Shown: positions 1-5,817, counted from the stretch's first letter. The stretch: 7,291 nucleotides of DNA from Thermoproteota archaeon (GCA_027492035.1 JAOZFT010000036.1:1-7291), one strand, 5' to 3'. The notes: generated by a model not told the origin, from the letters alone. Numbers and translations are program-made.

Positions 1-99
1 CTTACACCGTATACACACGGTGTACCGTACCAACACACAAAAAACAACAATAGACATGCTATTCACATTCACAGTCCTACCAACACTACCTCTACTCAT
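1..99 (-). CDS. possible partial ORF running off the left edge
   Basis: A leftward ORF opens at an ATG at 99-97 and stays open for 33 codons to the window edge. It begins MSRGSVGRTVNVNSMSIVV and matches no family I recognise. A TATA-like CTTTTTAAG on the minus strand (118-126) lies about 20-27 nt before the ATG, the right distance for a leaderless archaeal transcript. The stretch is strongly strand-asymmetric: the plus strand has almost no G from about 31 to 100, so the minus strand is rich in G and T. It may instead be non-coding. The case rests only on an open frame and a promoter-like box. Confidence 0.2.
   Translation of the reverse strand, partial: MSRGSVGRTVNVNSMSIVVFCVLVRYTVCIRCK
3..24. 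repeat. perfect 8-bp inverted repeat
   Basis: TACACCGT (3-10) and ACGGTGTA (17-24) are exact reverse complements around a 6-nt spacer. It could be an operator or a small hairpin. Its owner lies outside the window, so the role is unknown. Confidence 0.5.
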
Positions 100-179
100 A
101 CCGACAACATGGTATCACTTAAAAAGGAAAAGTGGTGCGAACTTGGTTTCAGCACTGGGTTTCTCTGTCGGGGATTTAG

Positions 180-675
180 ATGGCTATGACTTTGATTATG
201 AATGTTAGTCCTCGTAAGTTTGTTTCGGTTCAGCAAGGGTGTTTTCATCCTTCTCCAGTTGGGTACTGCTCAGAGCCGGTAAAGATAGCCGAAGCTAATG
301 AGATTTTAATTTCTGTTGGAACTCCTGTTGGAGATGTTAATCTAGCTCCATGCAGATTATGTATTGGTATGGGATTAGCAGCAATTAGGTTTAATGGTAA
401 GAAAGTCGATAACTTATTTTATTTCTATTATCTCCAGAAAATTAAGACTTTTCTAGAGGCGCTAGGAAAGGGATAAAGCAATAGTTAAGGATGACTTAGA
501 AAATTTAAGAGTTCCGCTTCCTACTCTTGAAGAACAGAAGAGAATAGCTGAAATTCTTTTAACCGTTAATAAAAGGCTTGAAGTTGAAATGAAGAGAAAG
601 GGAAGGCTAGAACGAATAAAGAAAGCTCTAATGGACTTATTGTTGACTGGAAAAATTAGGGTTAAGGTGAGTTAA
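180..675 (+). pseudogene. hsdS: HsdS C-terminal fragment, frameshifted
   Basis: This is a remnant of the type I RM specificity subunit, which chooses the DNA target and bridges HsdM and HsdR. The first frame (180-476) carries the end of a target-recognition domain, including EILISVGTPVGDVNLAP and CIGMGLAAIRF, then the helix leading to LEALGKG. The second frame (about 475-675) carries the family's C-terminal conserved region: VPLPTLEEQKRIAEIL, a charged helix, then LMDLLLTGKIRV and TAA at 673. The frames differ by +1 at 472-477, where homologues usually read GKGSTFKAI; an 8-nt deletion would give exactly this break. A stop (TAG 177-179) lies just before the first ATG, and the N-terminal half, including the first recognition domain, is missing. 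About 165 residues remain, against roughly 400 in the family. The TAA is 2 nt before the next gene, so the operon layout survives. Confidence 0.9.
666..671 (+). promoter_or_regulatory. ribosome binding site for the 308-aa gene
   Basis: GGTGAG inside the last codons of the hsdS remnant lies 6 nt before GTG 678. It decides the GTG start and shows coupling to the broken upstream gene. Confidence 0.6.
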
Positions 676-677
676 AA

Positions 678-1604
678 GTGGCTGAAGCTAAAAAACCATT
701 TGAGACATATTTAGAGGAGTATATAGGGTATCTACGCAAAGTTATAGATGAAACTTATAATTACTCCGCTGAAGGCACCCATATGCTATTTGAATTTATT
801 AATAACTGGATCGATTTAGTTCCCACGGAGAAAACCCTCTTCCTTGAAGCTACTAATTCTTTATCAGGAATAATTTTACTCAATTCTTGGAAGCTCATGA
901 ATTGGATAAGTTTTGAGATCTTATGTGGTAAGTATTTTGAGGCTTTAAGAGATTTACGTTTCATCTTCGAAGGTAGTATTTATGCCGTGGTCATAGAAGA
1001 TCTAATTGAGTCGCAAGTGTGGAAAAAATGGCAGTCGTTAAGTTCCATGTGCCTTAAAGCTGAAATCTTCAAGCTCTGGGAAGAATGCAGGAGTGCACGG
1101 GTATACGACAAAGAGAAGAAAGAGGTGGTAAGAGGTAAAGTAGAAGAGTTGGTTAAAAAGTTCATAGTGGATTCAGGTTCTCCCCCTGAGAAAAAAGTAG
1201 AGCATATAAGTGTCTATACCGAAATACTCTCCCAACGTGAACTCTACATGTCTGTGGGATCCATGATAGGAAAATGTTGCAAGTTGTTAAGAATTGAAGG
1301 AGAAGAAGAAAATTTAAGGGGTTTGTGGCATGAACTATCTCGTTATCAACATTTTTCTTATCCTTATCTTGAGATATCTTGTAAAAGACCAGAATTTGTA
1401 TTTCTTGAAGTGTTCGACAGGGTTCTCTTTGAATCAAGCTTGGAACTTTATTTCAGGACCATAGATCTCCTTTATGCAGCCATAGCTTGGCGTTTCCCTC
1501 AGTTAAGTGATAAAATCAAAGAAATGAATACTTGGTGGAAGGAAAATTTCAGTAAATCATTTACTTTAACAAAGAAAGTATTAAGGAGATTTGAGAGATG
1601 TTAG
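678..1604 (+). CDS. intact helical protein of unknown function embedded in type I RM operon
   Basis: This gene encodes 308 residues from a GTG start with a good GGTGAG site. I do not recognise the family with confidence. The protein reads as almost entirely amphipathic helices, with no signal peptide and no clear membrane span. Two stretches stand out: FEALRDLRFIFEGSIYAVVI at about 87-106, and LWHELSRYQHFSYP at 216-229. The second recalls the 'YxxLSxxxH' segment of several uncharacterised helical families; this is only a loose resemblance. The gene starts 2 nt after the hsdS stop, and its last 7 nt overlap the hsdR ATG (1598), so it was a true operon member between S and R. Both neighbours are broken while this frame is clean over 927 nt. 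Reasonable guesses are an RM accessory factor or an abortive-infection-type effector. The sequence does not settle it. Confidence 0.85.
   Translation: MAEAKKPFETYLEEYIGYLRKVIDETYNYSAEGTHMLFEFINNWIDLVPTEKTLFLEATNSLSGIILLNSWKLMNWISFEILCGKYFEALRDLRFIFEGSIYAVVIEDLIESQVWKKWQSLSSMCLKAEIFKLWEECRSARVYDKEKKEVVRGKVEELVKKFIVDSGSPPEKKVEHISVYTEILSQRELYMSVGSMIGKCCKLLRIEGEEENLRGLWHELSRYQHFSYPYLEISCKRPEFVFLEVFDRVLFESSLELYFRTIDLLYAAIAWRFPQLSDKIKEMNTWWKENFSKSFTLTKKVLRRFERC
1584..1590 (+). promoter_or_regulatory. ribosome binding site for hsdR remnant
   Basis: AGGAGAT lies 7 nt before ATG 1598, inside the end of the 308-aa gene. The initiation signal of hsdR survives although the gene is broken. Confidence 0.6.
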
Positions 1605-1997
1605 CTGAACGGAGCCTCCAAGATTACATTGGAAAGAAACTGAAAGAGCTAGGATGGGAAGTAGTTGAGTGGGGTAGAGGTGTAAAAGGAGAAAGAGGTT
1701 CACTTGAAGAAATATTCCTAAAAGAAAGATTGTTTAACGCTTTAGAGAGAATCAACAATGTAAGTTTGAATTGAGGATGAAAGGAAGGATGTACTTTCAA
1801 GGCTGCTTTTACTACCTAACACGATCGATGGTATAAAGAACTTCCTTGACTTCGTGAAGAATGGAATACCATTCAAGATTAGAAGGGATGAGGAAGAGAT
1901 TGAAAAACTACTGTATTTGTTTGATTTCGAAAATGTTGAGAGTAACGATTTTCTTGCTGTTAAGGAGTTTGAGATAGAAGAGAATGAAACACAATAA
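1598..1997 (+). pseudogene. hsdR: HsdR N-terminal fragment, frameshifted and truncated
   Basis: HsdR is the translocase/endonuclease subunit of type I RM enzymes. The first frame (1598-1774, 58 residues) has the typical opening: RSLQDYIGKKLKELGWEVVE, then WGRGVKGERGSLEEIFLKE. It stops at TGA 1772. The protein resumes in another frame from about 1770 with EDERKDVLSRLLLLPNTIDG, then FVKNGIPFKIRR and LFDFENVESNDFLAVKEFEI, ending at TAA 1995. The last stretch matches the family's conserved segment just before the RecB-like nuclease core. A one-base insertion or two-base deletion near 1766-1772 explains the frame change. The sequence breaks off before the catalytic PD-(D/E)XK residues, and the whole motor region (normally several hundred residues) is gone, replaced by unrelated sequence. 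The product cannot cut or translocate DNA. Confidence 0.88.
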
Positions 1998-2313
1998 ATA
2001 CTTTGCATCAACTAAATTAATGGATCTAGGTGAAAAAGGCAAGATACACTCAAACATACCATCTATAAAGACCTTAAAAGTAATAGATGTTGAAACAAGG
2101 AAGATTATAGGAGAGGTATGGTTTCCCATTGATGAGGTTTTTGCATTAGCCGGGAAAGCATGGAGGATCGTTAAGATATCGAAAGATAAATTATAGGCCA
2201 AAAAAGTTGAAGAGAAAATCTTTAGAACCAGTTTCAAAAACTATTATTCCAAAGGAGCATTCTACCATCTATTACCGAGAAAAATAAAGGAAAAATACAT
2301 GGAAATCCCTTAA
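1984..2313 (+). pseudogene. lhr: Lhr-like helicase C-terminal fragment with in-frame TAG
   Basis: From ATG 1984 the frame encodes 70 residues to TAG 2194. It continues in the same frame to TAA 2311, ending GAFYHLLPRKIKEKYMEIP. The core, GKIHSNIPSIKTLKVIDVET, then IIGEVWFPIDEVFALAGKAW and RIVKI, resembles the beta-rich region near the C-terminus of Lhr-family superfamily 2 helicases, where the pattern 'vvDvetG..iG......F.laGr.WrVv.v' recurs. No helicase motor motifs are present. The ATG overlaps the end of the hsdR remnant and has no ribosome binding site; it is probably just the first methionine after a deletion junction. The in-frame TAG suggests decay. Readthrough (for example by pyrrolysine) would need evidence not present here. 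Family assignment is moderate; the broken state is clearer. Confidence 0.6.
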
Positions 2314-2352
2314 CTAGTAAATCAGGGAATCAATGAATCTATGTCTCCCTTT

Positions 2353-3372
2353 TTAAGTGGATTTCCTTGTGCCTTCTTTTATCAGTTTTTCTATGATTCT
2401 CCTTGAGTCTTTTCGGCTTAGTTTCCTCATCTCAACCTGTAAAAATTTTCCCCAGTCCTCAGGGTCTTTTATAAACTCGAGTTCGGGGGCTAATTCTCTG
2501 AAATCCATTTCTTTACCAGTAAATACTGGTTTTATTAATAACCTATATGGGTATGTTTTGTCTGTCCATACTTTTTCATTGCTTGTAAACATGCTGCTGT
2601 AAACCTCGTAAACTTCTTTAACCATTTTGTCTCCTTTTACATAGAAAACTATTAGGTCTCGTGGTTTTACCTGTGAAATAACTTTTTTATATCTCTCAAC
2701 TCCCCAGAGGCCAAGCCTAACGCATTCCCTGTAATTTTCAGGGGAGGTAACTGCCAGCCAAAGGTTTCTCTTGGATAAACTTTCAGTTACCCTGTCCATG
2801 ACGCTTGGCTCTGCTTCAAGGAGTTCATCACATATTTTCTCTTTAATGAGATCGAGGGGTCCAGCTTTTCTTTTATATTCTTGCCATTTATCCTCATATA
2901 AGCTTAGTAAGTCATCTGTTAACTTTTGTGAAACAGGTGACGTCCATAAACCCTTTAAAAAATTTAGGACTTCTTTAATTGGCGAATCAATTTTCCTTCC
3001 CTTTAAAACAATGTTTGCTTCGATGTTTCTTTTAAAGCCGCCAGCTGTTAAGTTAGAAGATCCAACAACGGCCAAAATGTCTTCTTCAAGTCTTTTTGCT
3101 TCATTAACTACGTAAACCTTTGGGTGGAAGTAACCAGTTGAAGAATAAACCCTGACTTCAAACCCTAAGTCAAGTAGTGTCTTTAAAGCTGAAGGTTCAG
3201 CGGCGTAACCACTAAGAGAAGCTAAAATTCTGCCTCTATATTCAGAGTTTAAGGTTTCATGGAGGAAATCAACACCTTCTTTATCAATAAATGCAACAGA
3301 TGCCCAGATATTCCTTACAGGTTCAACTTCTCTAAAAACAGAGAACAAGTCGCCTGTAAATTTAATCTTCAC
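2353..3372 (-). CDS. PLD/BfiI-like nuclease fused to EVE domain (putative modification-dependent restriction enzyme)
   Basis: This gene encodes 339 residues and looks intact. Residues about 1-140 form a phospholipase D-type nuclease domain with a single active-site set: H83-x-K85 in YFHPKVYVV, and N107 in VVGSSNLTAGGF followed by E118. The N-to-E spacing of 11 matches what I recall for the metal-independent restriction enzyme BfiI, whose dimer shares one active site. Residues about 203-284 resemble an EVE domain of the PUA-like fold: LWLAVTSPENYRECVRLG, then LWGV, KPRDLIVFYVKG, and TYPYRLLIKPVF. EVE domains are known or predicted readers of modified bases. Reader plus nuclease suggests a type IV-like enzyme that cuts modified, probably viral, DNA; this is inference. 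The GTG start is supported by GGTG 6 nt upstream; the nearby ATG (3374) hits a stop at once. It faces the + strand operon tail-to-tail and has its own promoter. Confidence 0.85.
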   Translation of the reverse strand: MKIKFTGDLFSVFREVEPVRNIWASVAFIDKEGVDFLHETLNSEYRGRILASLSGYAAEPSALKTLLDLGFEVRVYSSTGYFHPKVYVVNEAKRLEEDILAVVGSSNLTAGGFKRNIEANIVLKGRKIDSPIKEVLNFLKGLWTSPVSQKLTDDLLSLYEDKWQEYKRKAGPLDLIKEKICDELLEAEPSVMDRVTESLSKRNLWLAVTSPENYRECVRLGLWGVERYKKVISQVKPRDLIVFYVKGDKMVKEVYEVYSSMFTSNEKVWTDKTYPYRLLIKPVFTGKEMDFRELAPELEFIKDPEDWGKFLQVEMRKLSRKDSRRIIEKLIKEGTRKST

Positions 3373-3413
3373 ATTTCACACCGAAAGACAACCTGATAAA
3401 GTTAGCGGTAAAA

Positions 3414-3423
3414 CAAATATAAA
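3414..3423 (-). promoter_or_regulatory. TATA-like promoter element of the PLD-EVE gene
   Basis: On the minus strand TTTATATTTG lies about 46 nt before GTG 3372. Transcription starting about 26 nt downstream would leave a leader of about 20 nt holding the GGTG ribosome site. Confidence 0.45.
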
Positions 3424-3724
3424 TTAATATTTTGCTTTTATTCTGGAAAGGGATTAAAGGTAAAACTTAACTATTTTCCTTTTTATTTTGCTAAGTTTCT
3501 CGGTCTTTTTATTAAAACTAAGTGCGATCCTCTCTACGCTACGTCGTCGCTACATATGCCTTTTGGAGCTGATTTTTAAGTTAGTTTTTATAAACGTTAC
3601 GATTTATCCCTCTTATTCAATATATAAATTTTATATTTTATAAAATATCAGGACCCTTTCAGCTTGAAAAGTAAGGTTACTGTTATGGGGATGGATGAAA
3701 CAGTTAAAGAGTTCGGGGAAGGAA
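3424..3724. other. gene-poor stretch with one remnant-like ORF at its right end
   Basis: I see no RNA gene and no long coding frame. It contains AT-rich tracts, the palindrome at 3633-3648, and the start of a short + strand ORF at 3685. It is probably debris from a rearrangement. Confidence 0.5.
3633..3648. repeat. perfect 16-bp AT palindrome, possible TATA/operator
   Basis: ATATTTTATAAAATAT is its own reverse complement. It contains a TATA-like TTTATAAAA and lies 36 nt before the + strand ATG at 3685, so it may be the promoter of a gene whose body has been lost. In AT-rich DNA such a palindrome can also occur by chance. Confidence 0.4.
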
Positions 3725-3771
3725 TTATAAAATTCTCAGATTTGTTCTTTGTTCTACAGCTTTCGCAGTAA
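3685..3771 (+). pseudogene. possible 5' remnant of an unknown gene
   Basis: ATG 3685 opens 28 codons, MGMDETVKEFGEGIIKFSD and then a tail, ending TAA 3769. The first 19 residues look coding. The rest overlaps the hsdS N-terminal fragment on the other strand and looks like out-of-frame sequence. A TATA-like palindrome and a weak AGGTTA site lie upstream. It could be a gene start cut off by the event that truncated hsdS at about 3735. No family recognised, and it may be chance. Confidence 0.25.
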
Positions 3772-3895
3772 CGCCATAATAAATATCCGCTATAATGTTT
3801 TCTAATCTAGTAAACTCCCAATCTTCTGGAATTTTACTGATTGGTGTTTCTTTAAATTTCTCCTCCCTGTGAAATCTTATGTTGACCTTGTACAT
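3725..3895 (-). pseudogene. hsdS: HsdS N-terminal fragment
   Basis: This encodes 56 residues from ATG 3895; a TTG at 3907 overlapping the upstream gene is a possible alternative. KFKETPISKIPEDWEFTRLE is the classic opening of type I specificity subunits, followed by the start of a first target-recognition domain, DIYYGVTAKAVEQ, then TNLRIL and TAA at 3725. Homologues continue with the rest of that domain, a conserved helix, a second domain and a second helix. All of this is missing here, and unrelated sequence follows. It lies directly after the PD-(D/E)XK gene (2 nt from its stop), so it was the operon's next gene. The missing C-terminal part may be the + strand fragment at 180-675. Confidence 0.88.
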
Positions 3896-3897
3896 AG

Positions 3898-4386
3898 CTA
3901 TCGCCAATAGTACTCATTCTCAAAGGGATTCTCAGGATACCACTCATGGAAGGATTGATCTTCCTCATTGAAGTAAACTAGAACTAAATTTCTATAGGCA
4001 GGTAGTGATAATAAAGAATAAATCACTTTTGACAGTCTCTTTATCTCCTTTGGAATTTCCTCTGTTGAAACGAGAAATACAAATCTTGCATCGAAAAGTT
4101 CAGCGTACTTCCTTGTTTGATAGATATGGTCTAATTTTATCTGCTCCTTCTTAACTTCAATCACGACAAACTCAGTCCAACTATTTTTAACGATGAAGCC
4201 TGTAATATCTGGTGCTATTTCTTTAAGGAAGTAGAAAATTATGTGGCGATAGTCTGGAATCTTGCTTTTCAACTTATTACTAAACTTTTTACTGGATGTT
4301 ATTTCAAGATACGGCTTTACTCCCTTAGACCTAAATAATTCCTCAAATTTTTGCTTAATAATCACATAGTACTCTTTTTCTCTCAT
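3898..4386 (-). CDS. small stand-alone PD-(D/E)XK nuclease-like protein in the hsdM-hsdS gap
   Basis: This encodes 162 residues from ATG 4386, preferred over TTG 4398 because GGTGAT lies 4 nt upstream of the ATG. The nuclease core is visible: APDITGF gives the acidic residue D60, FVVIEVKK gives E77-V-K79, and the following helix carries Q90-TRK-Y94, a Q-x3-Y pattern seen in RecB-like members. The N-terminal region is rich in lysine and helical; the C-terminus ends in an aromatic, acidic tail, HEWYPENPFENEYYWR. The hsdM stop is 1 nt before this ATG, and the hsdS start follows its stop, so it was co-transcribed with the RM genes. Standard hsdM-hsdS pairs lack such a gene. It may be an accessory nuclease of the RM system or a passenger. 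Unlike its neighbours it is unbroken, and its DNA is more AT-rich than hsdM. Confidence 0.82.
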   Translation of the reverse strand: MREKEYYVIIKQKFEELFRSKGVKPYLEITSSKKFSNKLKSKIPDYRHIIFYFLKEIAPDITGFIVKNSWTEFVVIEVKKEQIKLDHIYQTRKYAELFDARFVFLVSTEEIPKEIKRLSKVIYSLLSLPAYRNLVLVYFNEEDQSFHEWYPENPFENEYYWR

Positions 4387-4387
4387 C

Positions 4388-5562
4388 TTAATCACCAAGT
4401 ATCTGAGTTAATTGAGAGATATATTCCTCCAACCTCTTTAGTTCGGAGAACTCTAGAGCGATGTCTATCTGCTCCTCTTCCTCAACTGGCATTACGTAGA
4501 GTGCCACATTTAAGTTGTAATCATTATCCCTAACCTCTTTCATATCTACTACTCTTGAGAATCCATCTAAATCAGCGAAGCCCAGTCAGCGGTGTTCTTA
4601 GGTGGATAGCCGAGGCGGAATCTCCATCCAAACTCGGCTTTTTTAGGCCTGTCCTCTCCATACCCATCCTGGTTCCATGGAACGTTAGCCATAACTACGT
4701 CGAACTGCTTTAACTTTCCTCCCTCTTTAAACATGGGGTGGTCGAGGGTGTCTTCTCTCGCTAAATTGGCATTCTTAATATCATGTAGGAGTAGGTTCAT
4801 CCAGCTTATAGCGTAGATTGTTGGGCTCCTCTCCTGTCCGTATAGGAAAAGCCTCCTAGCCTCCTCTTCACCATATTTCTCAGCCACGTATAGGTAGGAG
4901 ATTATCAGCATTCCACCTGATCCGTGGCGGGGGTCATAAACGCTCTCACCAGGCTTAGGGTCTAGGATCTCAACGAGCAGCCTTATGACCTCCCTAGGCG
5001 TGTATATTTCGCCTTCCTTTGCCCTTGTAGGTGCAAACCTCATGAGTATATGCTCGTAAGCACCCCCCAGGACATCTGGAGAAGCATACTCGTTGCTTAA
5101 ATTATACGTGTTGAAAAGCTCGACAAGCTGTCTCAGAAGCTCCCTATTCCCCTGACTCCTTGCGAACTCCAGGAAATCAACTCTATCAATAACACCCTGC
5201 AGTTCCTTATTCCTTTTAGCTAGTTCACCTATCGCATTGGCAAGCCTCTCGGGAAGCTTTCTAACGTCCTTCGTTATCTCATCCCAGAGGCAAGGCCTAG
5301 GGATAGTGAATATGTGGGAGACCTCTAGGGTCTTCTCAGCCTCCTCCTCAGCCTCCCTCTCCGGTAAACCTATTTCTTTGATTATCCTCTCCTTTATCCT
5401 CTCCTTCTCACTTTTCCAAACATCGTTAAGCCTCTTCAAGAATAGTAACACGAGGATGAACTTGTAATCCACAGCCGTCCTTACCAAGTCAGCAGCCTTG
5501 TCAACCAGAGAGCTTAATTCCTCTCTAGATATCTTCCTCGGTATGAAACGGTCTAAACTCAT
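4388..5562 (-). pseudogene. hsdM: HsdM with internal deletion and altered catalytic motifs
   Basis: HsdM is the N6-adenine methyltransferase subunit of type I RM. From ATG 5562 (site AGGTGGT 4 nt upstream; GTG 5571 is an alternative) 331 residues are readable: a helical N-terminal domain with LLFLKRLNDVW, the segment GEIYTPREVIRLLVEIL (185-200), motif I as DPRHGSGGML from residue 210, GQE at 242-244, and WMNLLLHDI. The frame runs to ADWASLI and stops at TAG 4567. The true C-terminus follows in another frame: DLDGFSRVVDMKEVRDNDYN, then LNVALYV and TAA at 4388. Between the two, roughly 110-150 family residues are missing, so a frame-breaking deletion joins near 4570-4580. Motif IV, (N/D)PP(Y/F/W) in active enzymes, is NVPW at 293-296, and motif I has RH where a Cys-containing pair is usual. 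An active methyltransferase is very unlikely. Confidence 0.93.
4391..4396 (-). promoter_or_regulatory. ribosome binding site deciding the start of the PD-(D/E)XK gene
   Basis: On the minus strand GGTGAT lies 4 nt before ATG 4386 and overlaps the last codons and stop of hsdM. It is a strong match to the archaeal 16S rRNA tail and indicates translational coupling. Confidence 0.65.
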
Positions 5563-5566
5563 TTCT

Positions 5567-5573
5567 ACCACCT
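5567..5573 (-). promoter_or_regulatory. ribosome binding site for hsdM
   Basis: AGGTGGT on the minus strand, 4 nt before ATG 5562, supports that start over the GTG at 5571, which falls inside this site. Confidence 0.6.
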
Positions 5574-5574
5574 T

Positions 5575-5781
5575 CTACCCCTGCTCTCTGTTAAAATATA
5601 CCCTTGCAGGCCCTATTCTCTTAGACTTAACATATCCTTGGTCTTCTAAAGCCTTTAAGTACCCTGATAGATAACTCCTATTCACACCTAGCTTTTTAGC
5701 TAAGTCCTTAACGGCTTGTCCAGGGTCTTCCTCAAGAAGCTTAATTATCTTGGCTGACAGCCCCTTGTACTCCCTAGCCAT
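5575..5781 (-). CDS. small winged-helix DNA-binding protein, likely regulator of the RM operon
   Basis: This encodes 68 residues. Residues 8-18 form a first helix, and 24-46 form the helix-turn-helix, with VKDLAKKLGVN then the recognition helix RSYLSGYLKALEDQ. Residues 50-63 (YVKSKRIGPARVYF) form the wing. This is the general MarR/ArsR-like archaeal layout and the protein is just long enough for one domain. The start is ATG 5781 with GGTGAG (5787-5792) 5 nt upstream. Its stop is 12 nt before the hsdM ATG, so it is the first gene of the operon and probably controls it, a role like that of bacterial controller proteins. An inverted repeat upstream (5849-5885) is a candidate operator. The domain is clear; the target is inferred from position. 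Confidence 0.85.
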   Translation of the reverse strand: MAREYKGLSAKIIKLLEEDPGQAVKDLAKKLGVNRSYLSGYLKALEDQGYVKSKRIGPARVYFNREQG

Positions 5782-5817
5782 CCTAACTCACCACTATTAA
5801 CTTAACTTGGTTAGCCT

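Noticed and set aside
173-183. GATTTAGATGG also occurs at the hsdM deletion junction (4564-4574, minus strand), with similar residues (GDLDGY versus ADLDGF)
   Set aside because: Eleven shared bases without extension on either side is too little to claim that a second hsdM tail was fused to hsdS here.
20-208. 62-residue + strand ORF at the left edge
   Set aside because: The first part reads from the G-poor strand and has a low-complexity Thr/Pro/Leu composition. No ribosome site was seen, and its end overlaps the hsdS remnant.
2194-2196. In-frame TAG in the Lhr-like fragment as a possible pyrrolysine codon
   Set aside because: The surrounding sequence lacks the helicase motor, overlaps another broken gene, and no pyrrolysine genes are visible. 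Decay is the simpler explanation.
3528-3555. CTACG/GTCG short repeats suggesting a hairpin or array
   Set aside because: The units are 4-5 bp, irregular and do not recur. No CRISPR-like repeat-spacer pattern exists anywhere in the window.
5237-5467. 76-residue + strand ORF opposite hsdM
   Set aside because: It is the antisense of a clearly recognisable HsdM region. The same applies to other + strand frames opposite the PLD-EVE and DGQHR-like genes.
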